From assembly GCA_018715345.1 (NCBI GenBank), contig DVLT01000040.1, forward strand, positions 1 through 41,353: a stretch of DNA of 41,353 nt. The letters are read 5' to 3'. The notes under the pieces are model-generated. The model did not search any database and was not told where the DNA came from. It worked only from the letters and a program-made list of their open reading frames with translations. Numbering within the stretch: position 1 is the stretch's first letter; every line of letters begins with the position of its first letter. The position numbers and the translations under genes were made by a program. Below, in pieces: positions 23,795 through 32,824 of the stretch. This DNA comes from Candidatus Onthocola gallistercoris (GTDB lineage Bacteria > Bacillota > Clostridia > Lachnospirales > Lachnospiraceae).

Positions 23795-26314
23795 TCATAG
23801 GCCCGCATCTGTCGTACACTCTCCGATCACCTGAGCCAGCAATCCAAAATCAATGGGTTTGGCTATATGCGCATTCATTCCGGCTTCCGTCGTCTTGGCG
23901 ATATCTTCCGCAAAAGCATTGGCTGTCACGGCAATGACAGGCACTGTCCGGGCATCCTTTCGTTTAAGCGCCCGTATCCTCCTGCAGGCCGTACAGCCAT
24001 CCATTTCCGGCATCTGCATATCCATCAGGATGGCATCCACATAACCTTCTTCCAGGGAGGCAAAGATATCCACAGCTTCCCTCCCATTGTAAGCTTGGAG
24101 GACTTCCGCACCCATCATGGTCAGACACTCTGTGGCGATCTCCATATTGATCTCATTGTCCTCTGCCACCAATATCCGTTTGCCGTTAAGATCACAGGAA
24201 GCTTCCTGCATCTCCCCACTCTCTTCCGGCTGTTCTTCCTCTCCGATGATCTGAAGGGGAAGGATCACGGTAAACAGACTGCCTTTCCCCAGTTCACTGG
24301 AGACTGTGATCTCGCCGCTCATCTGCTGGACCAGACTCTTCACAATGGGCATTCCCAGACCGGTACCGGACACTTTCATCGGGGCAAATACCGTCTCTCT
24401 GGCAAAGGGTTCAAAAATACGCTCCAAAAAAGCTTCCGACATGCCGATGCCTGTATCCTCCACTTCAATCTGATACTTTCCCGTATGATTGTTCTGATCC
24501 ACCTGTTTTAGCCGAACGGTGACTTGCGCGCCCTCTGTACTGTATTTTAAGGCATTGGATAAAAGGTTGTTCATGATCTGATTTAGCCGGAACTTATCAC
24601 AAAATACCATGGGCTGATGGATCTCGGATTCACAGATCAAGGACTTATGGTCTTTTTCTGCCTGTTCTTCAAATAGGGCTACGCTGTCCTTTATGCACTT
24701 TTCCAAGTTCATCGGTGCGTAATCCAGAGAACTTTCTTCACCATGTTCGATCCGGGACATATCCAGCACGTCATTCACTAAAGTGAGCAGCTGACGTCCG
24801 GACTGCTCGATCTTTTCCATATATTCATCGGACTTTTCCGGATTCTTCCGCGCCAGTTCGGACAGGCCGATGATGGCATTTAACGGAGTCCGCATATCAT
24901 GAGATATATTGCTGAAAAACGAACTCTTCTGCTTCACCGTCTTTTTGGCCGATTTCAGAGCATTCTCCAAAAGGATCTGCTGTTGGAGCTGTTTCCGCTT
25001 TTCCGCATCGATTTCCCGGTAACACATCAACACTTCATTCAGTCCCAACGCTTTATTATAGATGATCTTTATGCTGACCCATTTATAGGTATCGCCGAAT
25101 TTTCTCTGGTAGTCCCCTCCGAACTCATAAATCTTTTCCTGGATCAGTTTCCGGATATTTTCCGCTGAAAAGCTCTGTTCAAATTCATTATAAGTCTTTT
25201 CATCCACCACTTCCTTGACCACGTCGATCAGATGCTGATACTCGCCGCTGGAACCCAACGCCTCCTTCACATCATCCGACGACTTGACCGATTCATAAGT
25301 GCCCGTTTCATAGTTTACCCGGTAGATCGCGTAGTATGTATCTCCCAATATACGCAGAGTATCGGATACATAACGCATTTTCCGGTTTCCCAGCATACTT
25401 TTGATCAGGATAGTCAGTATAACAAACACAATGGCCAGATATATGATGAACATGATCACGATCACATGATCCCAATCCTCATTGAGGATATTCTGAAAGG
25501 GGATGGTGATCACCGACAGCCATCCGTTATCCATAACATAATAATAGACGCCCCGATTCTGTCCTTCCATATCTTTGATGGATGCGGAATGGCTTTCCAG
25601 ACTTCCGCTTTGGATATTTTCCAGCAGCCGTTGTGTATACTCCTGTACTTCTTCCGTAGCGATATCCAGATCACTGACCATATAAATGAGCTGCCCGCTG
25701 TCATCGTACAGGAAATAGGAACTATCCTCAGGTATCTCGGTTTTATTTTTGTGCAGATGAAAATTCTCCAGCAATATGTCAAATGCCAGTACATTGCCCT
25801 CTCCATCCAATTTTTCTGCCAGGGTGACCAGTTCTTTCCCCGTAATGGCATCCATATAAGCATTTGTAAAGATCACATCCCCGTCCGCTTCCATGGCTCG
25901 TTGATACCATTCGGTTTCTTGATAGGCATATTCACCGTCCCCATCCCACGGTACGGCTGCCACGATCTGGCCATCGATCACCGCATAAGGATCGATGATC
26001 TCGCCGCCAAGAACATCTGTCATATTTTGGGAATATGTCTCCAGCCACTCCTGCACTTGCTCCAGATCTGTACCCGCTTCCAGCTGTTGATCTATATAGG
26101 CGGAACCCAATCCCAGGAACGTTTTGTAGATCGACATCCGGTTCTCTTCCTCGTTGGCATAGCTTTGCGCCAGATAGGTGCCCATCTCATCTGCATTGTA
26201 AAGCAGTTTATTTCGGACTAAAAAAATCGCCCATATCATGATCATGGAAAAAATGACAAGCAGTACAATATTCAGCTTCATGGATAGTTCGATCTTTTGC
26301 TTTTCTCTTTTCAT
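23795..26314 (-). CDS. Hybrid sensor histidine kinase with extracellular Cache-type sensor and receiver
   Basis: An 839-residue protein, started at the ATG at 26314 (GGGGG about 6 nt upstream) rather than the GTG at 26341. Order: membrane helix (about 14-34); large extracytoplasmic sensor (35-280) of the Cache type seen in Lachnospiraceae (WDGDGEYAYQETEWYQRA); second helix (about 284-307); PAS-like segment (about 320-440); HisKA with H472 in FSNISHDMRTPLNAI; ATPase domain with NNLLSNALKY, DTGIGM and GTGLGMPIV; receiver with phosphoacceptor D765 in AILMDMQMPEMDG and K in HIAKPID. No output regulator is adjacent, so it may signal through a phosphotransfer partner elsewhere. Confidence 0.93.
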   Translation of the reverse strand: MKREKQKIELSMKLNIVLLVIFSMIMIWAIFLVRNKLLYNADEMGTYLAQSYANEEENRMSIYKTFLGLGSAYIDQQLEAGTDLEQVQEWLETYSQNMTDVLGGEIIDPYAVIDGQIVAAVPWDGDGEYAYQETEWYQRAMEADGDVIFTNAYMDAITGKELVTLAEKLDGEGNVLAFDILLENFHLHKNKTEIPEDSSYFLYDDSGQLIYMVSDLDIATEEVQEYTQRLLENIQSGSLESHSASIKDMEGQNRGVYYYVMDNGWLSVITIPFQNILNEDWDHVIVIMFIIYLAIVFVILTILIKSMLGNRKMRYVSDTLRILGDTYYAIYRVNYETGTYESVKSSDDVKEALGSSGEYQHLIDVVKEVVDEKTYNEFEQSFSAENIRKLIQEKIYEFGGDYQRKFGDTYKWVSIKIIYNKALGLNEVLMCYREIDAEKRKQLQQQILLENALKSAKKTVKQKSSFFSNISHDMRTPLNAIIGLSELARKNPEKSDEYMEKIEQSGRQLLTLVNDVLDMSRIEHGEESSLDYAPMNLEKCIKDSVALFEEQAEKDHKSLICESEIHQPMVFCDKFRLNQIMNNLLSNALKYSTEGAQVTVRLKQVDQNNHTGKYQIEVEDTGIGMSEAFLERIFEPFARETVFAPMKVSGTGLGMPIVKSLVQQMSGEITVSSELGKGSLFTVILPLQIIGEEEQPEESGEMQEASCDLNGKRILVAEDNEINMEIATECLTMMGAEVLQAYNGREAVDIFASLEEGYVDAILMDMQMPEMDGCTACRRIRALKRKDARTVPVIAVTANAFAEDIAKTTEAGMNAHIAKPIDFGLLAQVIGECTTDAGL

Positions 26315-26403
26315 CTTTGCCCCCATTTCCGCGATCCGCACACTTTCATGGATCCCTGTATCGCTTCCCTATCGCCAGGTTTATGCCTTAAATATATGAT
26401 TTT

Positions 26404-26432
26404 ACCATAGCATCCTGCCCTTCCAATGTCAA
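26404..26432 (-). promoter_or_regulatory. Promoter of the hybrid kinase gene
   Basis: On the minus strand TTGACA (26432-26427), a 17-nt spacer and TATGGT (26409-26404) form a sigma-A-type promoter about 90 nt before the chosen start. Confidence 0.6.
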
Positions 26433-26569
26433 GGAAGCGGCCTTTCCAAATATGGGACTTTCGTAGATTCACACCGAAAACGCTTGGATTGGCAAAAGGC
26501 AGCAACGGCGTCTCCATACTGGGACAGTATTCCTAGGATGGCCGATTACACAGTTATGCTGATCATAAC

Positions 26570-26603
26570 AGAGGCGGACTTGACCTCAGCCAAGTCCGCC
26601 TCT
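26570..26603 (-). terminator. Hairpin terminator after the DUF1810 gene
   Basis: A perfect 13-bp stem (AGAGGCGGACTTG with its complement, 8-nt loop) lies 9 nt after the stop codon of the DUF1810 gene. The T-rich flank (TTATTTCT) is on the plus-strand side, so efficiency in the minus direction is uncertain. Confidence 0.6.
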
Positions 26604-26611
26604 TATTTCTG

Positions 26612-27025
26612 CTATACAAGTCTTTTTAACGTTTCTGTATCCCTCTGTCCGTCATAGAACTTTTCAAGCACCCTGGCATATACCCCGTCCTGCTCCGCCC
26701 AATCAAACAGAGTCATCGACGACCGCAGTTTCAAAGCATCGATCCATCCGAAGATGCTTTCCGCATCATCCGTATCCAGACTCAGCAACGCTGCGGAAAT
26801 CTCTTCCAGCCTTGCCCCCAGAACCGGATGACCCAGGTAAGCTTTTGCCTCTCCGCCGTCTTTAATGCCGTAGTACCAGGCTGTTTCACTGTGTCCGAGC
26901 CCCCTCAGCTGGGGAAAAATATACCACATCCAATGACTTTGCTTACGGCCTCCCTTTATCTCTTCTAAAGCCGTATCGTAGACATGTCTTTGGGCATCCA
27001 AAAAGCGCTCCAATCCTTCTTCCAT
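26612..27025 (-). CDS. DUF1810-family protein
   Basis: A 137-residue soluble protein. The family pattern is clear: LERFLDAQ near the start, SHWMWYIFPQLRGLGHS (about 31-47), YLGHPVLGARL and FGWIDALKLRSSMTLF. Start at 27025 has GGGAGG upstream; an open extension to 27061 has no such site. Biochemical role is unknown; family proteins are often single genes. It stands alone here between two terminator-bounded units. Confidence 0.9.
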   Translation of the reverse strand: MEEGLERFLDAQRHVYDTALEEIKGGRKQSHWMWYIFPQLRGLGHSETAWYYGIKDGGEAKAYLGHPVLGARLEEISAALLSLDTDDAESIFGWIDALKLRSSMTLFDWAEQDGVYARVLEKFYDGQRDTETLKRLV

Positions 27026-27108
27026 TATACGCACACCTCCCTGCTGTGATAAGTATAGCATACTTAAACACAGCCCGTCCCCGGCAAAAGCCCCGAAGTA
27101 CTGCTATT

Positions 27109-28110
27109 TCAGGACTTTTTGAAAAGTGGGGCGTATTTTGCAGCAAGTTTTATGGCTTCGATCATGCTGACTTCGCTTGCTTTACCCGTTCCGGCAATAT
27201 CAAACGCGGTTCCATGATCCACAGAAGTCCGCAGTATCGGCATGCCGTTGGTCACAGAGATGGTCCGGTCGAAATCCAGTGTCTTTGCCGCTATATGTCC
27301 CTGATCATGGTAAAGGGACAGTACGCAGTCATAGCGGCCCATTTTGGCCTGATGGAATACCGAATCCGCCCCCACCGGTCCCTCGACGGAATAGCCCATT
27401 TTCCGCAAAGCATCCACCGCCGGCATGATCTCCTCCACCTCTTCATAGCCAAACAGGCCATGCTCTCCGCAATGGGGATTCAGACCTGCCACAGCCATCG
27501 TGCCGTTTTTCACGCCCAGTCTGTCCAAAGCATCAAAACATTTGACTGCACAGTTTATGATACTGTCCTTTTTGATCTGATCCAGCATTTTCCGCAAAGA
27601 CAGATGCCTTGTCAGGAAAAATATCCGCATACCGTCGGTCTCAAACATGGTCAACGGATCCGATGTATTTGTCAATGCGCCGAATATTTCCGTATGTCCG
27701 ATATAGGGAATGTCTCCGGCCTTTAACGATTCCTTATTGATCGGAGCCGTTGCCACTGCGTCCGCCCGGCCGTCCAGGGCAAGCCTGATGCTTTTTTCAA
27801 TATAGCCATAGGCTGCCTTTCCGCACATACCGCTGATCTGTCCGCACTGATACTGATCCATATCCACATTATCGAGATCGATCAGATTCAAAACCCCCGG
27901 TCCTGGATCCGGTTCCCCGTCTCCCTCCAGATTATGTATTTTCAAAGACACTCCGGTCCATTCCATGGCTTTTTCCAGGATATTTTTATCGCCCGCCACC
28001 AGGCAGTCCGCTGTTTTCTGTACTTCCTTTGACGCAAGTGCCTTAACAACGATCTCAGGTCCGATGCCCGCCGGATCCCCTATAGGTATGATTATCCGCG
28101 GTCTTTTCAT
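27109..28110 (-). CDS. pdxA2: PdxA2-type 4-phospho-D-threonate/erythronate dehydrogenase
   Basis: A 333-residue PdxA-superfamily oxidoreductase: [11 protein letters not shown] (11-21), substrate and metal-binding IGHTEIFG and [10 protein letters not shown] (the divalent-metal histidines). PdxA proper makes pyridoxal phosphate; the PdxA2 branch oxidatively decarboxylates 4-phosphorylated D-threonate or D-erythronate to dihydroxyacetone phosphate using NAD. The latter is preferred here because the two genes before it encode a DUF1537-type four-carbon acid-sugar kinase and a beta-hydroxyacid dehydrogenase, the known partners. Ribosome site AAGGAG; last gene of the operon, 18 nt after the kinase. 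Confidence 0.9.
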   Translation of the reverse strand: MKRPRIIIPIGDPAGIGPEIVVKALASKEVQKTADCLVAGDKNILEKAMEWTGVSLKIHNLEGDGEPDPGPGVLNLIDLDNVDMDQYQCGQISGMCGKAAYGYIEKSIRLALDGRADAVATAPINKESLKAGDIPYIGHTEIFGALTNTSDPLTMFETDGMRIFFLTRHLSLRKMLDQIKKDSIINCAVKCFDALDRLGVKNGTMAVAGLNPHCGEHGLFGYEEVEEIMPAVDALRKMGYSVEGPVGADSVFHQAKMGRYDCVLSLYHDQGHIAAKTLDFDRTISVTNGMPILRTSVDHGTAFDIAGTGKASEVSMIEAIKLAAKYAPLFKKS

Positions 28111-28128
28111 TTTCAGTCTTTACTCCTT

Positions 28129-29574
28129 TCAGTCTTTCTGATCCTGCATTAAGATTTCAGCAACTTCTTTCAATGTGGAGATTTCCCCCACATTTCCCGG
28201 GAATATGACATAGGGAGTCATCGGGAATTTACTCTCTTCGCCGGTCTGCCATACCGGAATGCCTGGTTTTACCTGTCCAAGTACATTGGCCCGCTTGACA
28301 GCAAGCGCTTTTGTTCCCACATCACTGGAAGTGATGCCGCCTTTTGCAATGATAAACGCGGGCGTTACAGTCAGCCGGCCAACCAAGGACTGAACAGCAT
28401 CCGAGATCCTGACAGAGAGCTTCAGCTCGTCCTCCTTGTCCCCGGTATCTGCTGTGATCAAAGCCCTTGTGGTATAACAGCATACCGTTTTCCCATTCCG
28501 TATGCATGTTTCTTCCAAGTCAATACAACGGGAAACTTCCGCTTCAAAAGCCGCCTCATCTTTGACCAGAGTGGCATCCATTTCGATAAATTCCACATTG
28601 TCCAGTTCTTTTAACGCTTCCAGTTGCCGGGTCGTTTTATCGATGTGGGAGCCGACAACGATCACGCCGCCGTTATAGTTCCCCGGTATGACCATCTTGT
28701 CCCTGGTCAACAGCGGCTGGTCGCTGACACCACCCATCACCTTCACAATGGAGGCCGCTGTACGGAACATAAAATTCTTTCCTTTAGTCATAGCCCGGAA
28801 CATGGCTATACAAAATATTTTAATGTCTGCGTAATCTACCGCATTTACAACAATCTTATTAAAGTTTTCGACAGACATCAACTGAGCTTCGATCACGTCC
28901 AGTCTCTCATTACGTATATCTTCCAGGTCAATGCAGACCACATCCGAAGCTTTATAAGCTCCCTTTGTTTTTTCCTCCACATATTCCGGCATGGTCGCTG
29001 CTGTATATCCAAAGGTCTTATCCTTCGCGAACTCTGTTTCATTGGCCGGTATCAGTTCATCCCCATACCGGACATAATGAACGTTGTCGATGGTATAACG
29101 TCCGCCTTCCTTAAAAAACGGGCACAATATCTCCCCGTCAATGGTCTTTCCGGTATACTTTTCATAGTCTTCTCTTAAAATCGCCGGTTCCAGCGGATAA
29201 TGGCCCCTCAGGGTGCTGTCGCTCCGGCTGATAAAAATGTATTCTTTTCCGGCATCTTTTGCCGCCTGGTCGATCACCCGGGCAATGTCATGATGTACCT
29301 TTGTTGTCTCTTCCGCCGTAAATCCTCTGGAATTCGTCAATATATAAAACATGGAATCTTCCGAGGCAAAAGCCTGATCCATGGTTTCTTTGCTCCATTC
29401 TGTATATACAAAAATATCATGGACCGTCTGTACACCCGTGGGATCATCGTCCAGTACAACGATTTTCTTGTTATTATGCGCAATTTCATCATTGAGAAGC
29501 CGATCAATGCCTGCCTCATCAATTGGCCGGAACGATGACAAAATCTTCACATCAATCGCCATGTCTTTCACCAT
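28129..29574 (-). CDS. dtnK: Four-carbon acid-sugar kinase (DUF1537, DtnK/OtnK family)
   Basis: A 481-residue kinase. The N-terminal domain has VVLDDDPTGVQTVHDI (about 34-49), the family hallmark for substrate binding, plus ISRSDSTLRGHYPLE. The C-terminal nucleotide-binding domain carries IIAKGGITSSDVGTKAL and PVWQTGEE...VIFPGNVG. Family enzymes phosphorylate the C4 hydroxyl of D-threonate, D-erythronate or 2-oxo-tetronate. With PdxA2 downstream the D-threonate/D-erythronate route is favoured; no OtnC aldolase or OtnI isomerase gene is present. The start could also be the ATG at 29562. Confidence 0.92.
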   Translation of the reverse strand: MVKDMAIDVKILSSFRPIDEAGIDRLLNDEIAHNNKKIVVLDDDPTGVQTVHDIFVYTEWSKETMDQAFASEDSMFYILTNSRGFTAEETTKVHHDIARVIDQAAKDAGKEYIFISRSDSTLRGHYPLEPAILREDYEKYTGKTIDGEILCPFFKEGGRYTIDNVHYVRYGDELIPANETEFAKDKTFGYTAATMPEYVEEKTKGAYKASDVVCIDLEDIRNERLDVIEAQLMSVENFNKIVVNAVDYADIKIFCIAMFRAMTKGKNFMFRTAASIVKVMGGVSDQPLLTRDKMVIPGNYNGGVIVVGSHIDKTTRQLEALKELDNVEFIEMDATLVKDEAAFEAEVSRCIDLEETCIRNGKTVCCYTTRALITADTGDKEDELKLSVRISDAVQSLVGRLTVTPAFIIAKGGITSSDVGTKALAVKRANVLGQVKPGIPVWQTGEESKFPMTPYVIFPGNVGEISTLKEVAEILMQDQKD

Positions 29575-29579
29575 CCTTT

Positions 29580-30464
29580 TTACTTTCTCTTCACTTCCAC
29601 ATCCGCCAGCTTTTCAAAATACTGGACAATGCCCCCATGATCATCTTCCATATGCCCATGTACCTTTAAGGTTTGCAGGATCTCATATAACTGAGCCGTG
29701 TAAGGAATGGGCACATCGATCTCATGAGCTGTATTGACCACATTTTTTATATCCTTATGATTAATGCGGATGGCTCCTCCCGGCTTAAAATTCCGCTCCA
29801 GGATCATGGGTATCTTGGCATCAAGCACTGCGCTGCCTGCCAACCCGCCCCGGATAGCCTCATAAACCTTTTCCGGATCAGCCCCGGCCTTCACGGCCAA
29901 AACAAAGGCTTCCGACACAACTGCGATCGTATTGTTGACAATGACCTGATTCGCCAGCTTGGTCACGCTGCCGCTTCCGGCTGCGCCGATCCGAAGCGCC
30001 GAAGAACCGAGAATGTCAAAACATGGTTTCATTTTATCAAAGTCTTCCTGATCGCCGCCGGCCATGATCGCCAACGTACCTGCGATTGCCCCCGGTTCTC
30101 CGCCGGAAACCGGCGCGTCCACAAAGCCTACGCCGATTTCTTTTAATTTCTCATAACAATATTTTGATTCCACAGGTGTGACCGAACTCATATCACAGAC
30201 GATGCTGCCGGGTTTTAAAGTGGAAGCCACACCATTTTTGTCAAACAAAATGGATTTCGAAATCGCTCCATTGGGAACAATAAGAATCACTATCTGACAA
30301 AGTTCGCCGATCCTGGCATAGTCCGCCTCCTGTGCGCCTTCCTTGACAACTTCTTCCACCGCTGACTTATTCAGGTCTGAAACAACCAATTCCATGCCGG
30401 CTTTCAGCAAATTTTTCGCCATTGGTTTCCCCATAATCCCCAGACCGATAAATCCAATTTTCAT
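29580..30464 (-). CDS. Beta-hydroxyacid dehydrogenase (LtnD/GarR type)
   Basis: A 294-residue NAD(P)-dependent dehydrogenase, started at the ATG at 30464 (GGGAGG upstream); the open frame to 30524 runs into the promoter. Rossmann motif GFIGLGIMGKPMAKNL (4-19), substrate loop DAPVSGGEPGAIAGTL and catalytic lysine in TKLANQVIVNN. Relatives include tartronate semialdehyde reductase (GarR) and L-threonate dehydrogenase (LtnD). In this operon it could feed L-threonate or a related acid into the kinase and PdxA2 steps. First gene of the operon, directly under the palindromic promoter. Confidence 0.88.
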   Translation of the reverse strand: MKIGFIGLGIMGKPMAKNLLKAGMELVVSDLNKSAVEEVVKEGAQEADYARIGELCQIVILIVPNGAISKSILFDKNGVASTLKPGSIVCDMSSVTPVESKYCYEKLKEIGVGFVDAPVSGGEPGAIAGTLAIMAGGDQEDFDKMKPCFDILGSSALRIGAAGSGSVTKLANQVIVNNTIAVVSEAFVLAVKAGADPEKVYEAIRGGLAGSAVLDAKIPMILERNFKPGGAIRINHKDIKNVVNTAHEIDVPIPYTAQLYEILQTLKVHGHMEDDHGGIVQYFEKLADVEVKRK

Positions 30465-30494
30465 ATGATATCCCTCCCTTTGATCTATAATTGT

Positions 30495-30524
30495 AGTATA
30501 CCGGTATACCGGTACGCTTGTCAA
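30495..30524 (-). promoter_or_regulatory. Acid-sugar operon promoter with a palindromic operator in the spacer
   Basis: On the minus strand TTGACA (30524-30519), 18 nt, TATACT (30500-30495). Within it TACCGGTATACCGGTA (30499-30514) is a perfect 16-bp palindrome, overlapping a second one, GTATACCGGTATAC (30496-30509). A repressor bound here would block RNA polymerase directly. The look resembles GntR-type operators; no regulator gene is adjacent. Confidence 0.8.
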
Positions 30525-30603
30525 TGTATTTGTATATTTTCCCTTTTGTTTACAATTTTACATCTGCTTTTTTGTCGATTTCATCTAAATAATCTGCTGA
30601 TTT

Positions 30604-31461
30604 TTATTTTAATTTATTGAGTACTTTCCTGATATCCCCATTGATGCAGACGGATCGGTCTGCGATCTCTTGTGGCGCAAAAGCCTCTCCCATATTCATG
30701 CAGATATAAATGGCTTTCGGATTTTCCGCTGTCATCTTCCAAAATGGATATTTGATGATAACCGGGGTGTTCATTCCCACCCCCAATTCCAGATAGACCA
30801 CTCTCATCCCTTCATGTCTCCGGATGAAATCCGTATACCGGCTGCTGGCTTCATACCAGTCGGCATCCTGGACAAATGTGTCGTCCGCCCTCAGGTTCAT
30901 GGACATGGGCTTGCCGCATTTGGGACAGTAGGGGATCAGTTCCGAAGGTATCTTCATATTTTTCTGTTCTTTGACCATCTTCCGGATCAGCGTCTCATTA
31001 TCATAGGTCTGGTCATGACAGGGTTCACTGCACTGGAACAGTCCGTAATCCCCCTGTGTATAAAAAAGACGTTTTTTATCAAAACCGGCTTTCTGAAATT
31101 GGTGATCCACATTGGTTGTCAGGACAAAATAATCCTTATCCCTGACCAGATCAAACAGCCCCTTATACGTACCATTATCCACATCTTCATAGCGGTTGAT
31201 ATAAATATATCTTGACCAGTAAGCCCAGTGTTCTTCCAGGCTTTCAAAAGGATAGAAGCCGCCGGAATACATATCCCGGAAACCGTATTTTTCAATAAAA
31301 TCCCCGAAATTTTCTTCAAACCGCCGGCCCGTATAAGTAAAACCGGCGGCCGTGGACAGGCCGGCGCCGGCGCCGACCACCACCGCATCCGCGTTATCCA
31401 GGATCATTTTGACCTGCCGTAAACCTTTGGCCTCATCCCAGGAGCCTTTTGTAGATGTCAT
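30604..31461 (-). CDS. Class M sirtuin (SirTM), protein ADP-ribosyltransferase type
   Basis: A 285-residue sirtuin. NAD-binding GAGAGLSTAAGF (30-41), TTNVDHQF (115-122) and YTQGDYG (134-140): the usual catalytic histidine is glutamine (Q136) and N117 is kept, the SirTM signature. Zinc ligands C144, C148, C179 and C182. SirTM enzymes ADP-ribosylate the lipoyl-carrier GcvH-L rather than deacetylate. It overlaps the macrodomain gene by 29 nt, the classic writer-eraser pairing. GcvH-L and LplA2, usual in Staphylococcus and Streptococcus versions, are not in this window. Start 31461 (AAGGA upstream) chosen; 31482 is possible. Confidence 0.9.
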   Translation of the reverse strand: MTSTKGSWDEAKGLRQVKMILDNADAVVVGAGAGLSTAAGFTYTGRRFEENFGDFIEKYGFRDMYSGGFYPFESLEEHWAYWSRYIYINRYEDVDNGTYKGLFDLVRDKDYFVLTTNVDHQFQKAGFDKKRLFYTQGDYGLFQCSEPCHDQTYDNETLIRKMVKEQKNMKIPSELIPYCPKCGKPMSMNLRADDTFVQDADWYEASSRYTDFIRRHEGMRVVYLELGVGMNTPVIIKYPFWKMTAENPKAIYICMNMGEAFAPQEIADRSVCINGDIRKVLNKLK

Positions 31462-32212
31462 AGTCTTTTTCCTTAAAAACATTCAATATCACCTTCCCGA
31501 TCGAATCATCTTTATCCAAATACTCTTTTACTGTTCTCACAGCGATTTCCGCCGCCTTATCTTGCGGAAAATGGAATTCTCCGGTGGATATACAGCAAAA
31601 AGCCACGCTTTTCAGACCATTTGCCGAAGCCAGTTCCAAACACGAACGATAGCAATCTGCCAACTGCCTGCAGTGGGTCGGCGTCAGTCTGCCGGATACG
31701 ATCGGCCCCACCGTGTGGAGAACATAACGGCACGGCAGGTTAAATGCCGGCGTGATCTTCGCACATCCTATGGGTTCGTCATGGCCCTGGGCATTCATCA
31801 ACGCATCACAGGCGAGTCGGAGCTGGATGCCGCTCACGCTGTGGATGATGTTATCCACACAGGAATGGCAAGGTACGAAACAGCCTCTCAAAGCACTGTT
31901 GGCCGCATTGACGATCCCATCTACTCTCAAAGTGGTAATATCGCCTCGCCACAGGATCAATCGTTCGTCCGATGGCGAAGGCGTCAAAGATTCCACGTCT
32001 GTCACGCCTTTTTCCTCCACTTCTTCTTGAAGATAGGCATCCTGTATCTTTAAAAAACCTTCATCCACAGGGCGTGGAGGCCGTATATTCATCAGGCTCC
32101 GCAGCAGCCGTCTCTGTTCCTCATCCTCCTCCGGTATAGCCATCTTTTTATACTGGGGCCATTCATCCAAAAGTCCCCGGATCAAAAACCTTCTTTTTTC
32201 TTTATGATCCAT
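31433..32212 (-). CDS. Zinc-containing macrodomain ADP-ribosylhydrolase
   Basis: A 259-residue protein: helical N-terminal extension (1-75), then a macrodomain. ADP-ribose-binding VDGIVNAANSALRGCF (97-112) is followed by PCHSCVDNIIHS (114-125), whose Cys/His residues fit the zinc site of the Zn-macro class encoded beside SirTM. The second loop GPIVSGRLTP and CISTGEFHFP complete the pocket. It would remove ADP-ribose put on by the sirtuin. AAAGGAGG ribosome site. First gene of the two-gene operon. Confidence 0.92.
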   Translation of the reverse strand: MDHKEKRRFLIRGLLDEWPQYKKMAIPEEDEEQRRLLRSLMNIRPPRPVDEGFLKIQDAYLQEEVEEKGVTDVESLTPSPSDERLILWRGDITTLRVDGIVNAANSALRGCFVPCHSCVDNIIHSVSGIQLRLACDALMNAQGHDEPIGCAKITPAFNLPCRYVLHTVGPIVSGRLTPTHCRQLADCYRSCLELASANGLKSVAFCCISTGEFHFPQDKAAEIAVRTVKEYLDKDDSIGKVILNVFKEKDYDIYKRLLG

Positions 32213-32279
32213 TTTTTCCTCCTTTACCTTTATCGGTCCACCTTTTCTTAGCCCTATTCTAGTACATATTTTCCCATAA

Positions 32280-32304
32280 AAAAAGTACGCACTTTTTGGT
32301 AACC
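32280..32304. promoter_or_regulatory. Candidate HxlR-type operator between sirtuin-macrodomain operon and hxlR
   Basis: AAAAAGT-acgc-ACTTTTT (32280-32297) is an inverted repeat followed by GGTAACC. On the minus strand it reads GGTTACCAAAAAGTGCGTACT, which resembles operators I associate with HxlR-family regulators. It lies about 70 nt upstream of the macrodomain start and 140 nt from hxlR. Assignment to the adjacent HxlR is inference. Confidence 0.45.
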
Positions 32305-32366
32305 AAGCCCCGCAACAGTCATCCTTACCCTACAGTTCTTCATAAAACCTGTCTTTTCCTTCCCGC

Positions 32367-32395
32367 TTGCAGTATTTCGCATAGTATACTATAAT
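32367..32395 (+). promoter_or_regulatory. Promoter of the HxlR gene
   Basis: TTGCAG (32367-32372), 17-nt spacer, TATAAT (32390-32395). A perfect 12-bp palindrome ATAGTATACTAT (32381-32392) overlaps the -10 and could be an autoregulatory site. Confidence 0.6.
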
Positions 32396-32442
32396 TTGCA
32401 TACAACATTCTGATCTAAACTTATATAATGGGGTGATATGAG

Positions 32443-32775
32443 ATGATGACAAAAGAAGAAATGCCTGCCTGTCCGGTGGCCACCACTGTACAGTTGATCG
32501 GCAGCAAATGGAAACTGTTGATCCTCAGAAATCTCCGGATGCGCCCCTGGCGTTTTAATGAATTGCGCAGGGATCTGGAAGGCATCAGCCAGAAAGTATT
32601 GACCGACAGTCTGCGTGCCATGGAAGAAGATGGCATCATCACCCGTACGGTCTATCCGGAAGTTCCGCCGCGGGTGGAATATACCCTTTCTCCTCTGGGT
32701 GAATCCATGCGTCCCATTCTGGACGCCATGGAGCAGTGGGGTAAAGATTATCAGAAAATAGTGCAAGGTGCTTGA
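32443..32775 (+). CDS. HxlR-family transcriptional regulator
   Basis: A 110-residue winged-helix protein: CPVATTVQLIGSKWKLLILR (10-29), FNELRRDLEGISQKVLTDSL (about 38-57) and VEYTLSPLGESM, the HxlR pattern, with a single cysteine near the N-terminus (C10). Family members sense electrophiles or oxidants through that cysteine. It diverges from the sirtuin-macrodomain operon and is the likely regulator of it. Followed by a strong hairpin. Confidence 0.92.
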   Translation: MMTKEEMPACPVATTVQLIGSKWKLLILRNLRMRPWRFNELRRDLEGISQKVLTDSLRAMEEDGIITRTVYPEVPPRVEYTLSPLGESMRPILDAMEQWGKDYQKIVQGA

Positions 32776-32777
32776 TC

Positions 32778-32824
32778 AAAATGTCAAATGGGACCATTGG
32801 GTAAATGATCCCATTTGACATTTT
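32778..32824 (+). terminator. Terminator-like hairpin after hxlR
   Basis: AAAATGTCAAATGGGA and its exact complement form a 16-bp stem with a 15-nt loop. The right arm contains TTGACA, the -35 box of the blaI promoter, so terminator and promoter share bases. T run after the stem: TTTT within the arm, then GCTTTT. Confidence 0.75.

Noticed and set aside
23560-23808. 82-codon minus-strand ORF overlapping the kinase end
   Set aside because: No ribosome site, and it runs through the 17-bp terminator-like hairpin; most likely 3' untranslated sequence.
25232-26221. 329-codon plus-strand ORF
   Set aside because: Antisense to the sensor domain of the hybrid kinase.
27109-28110. Vitamin B6 biosynthetic PdxA
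   Set aside because: It follows a DUF1537 kinase and a beta-hydroxyacid dehydrogenase in one operon, the setting of PdxA2 acid-sugar catabolism.
30604-31461. Sir2-domain gene considered as an antiphage NADase
   Set aside because: The Gln-for-His signature, zinc cysteines and the overlapping Zn-macrodomain gene identify SirTM.
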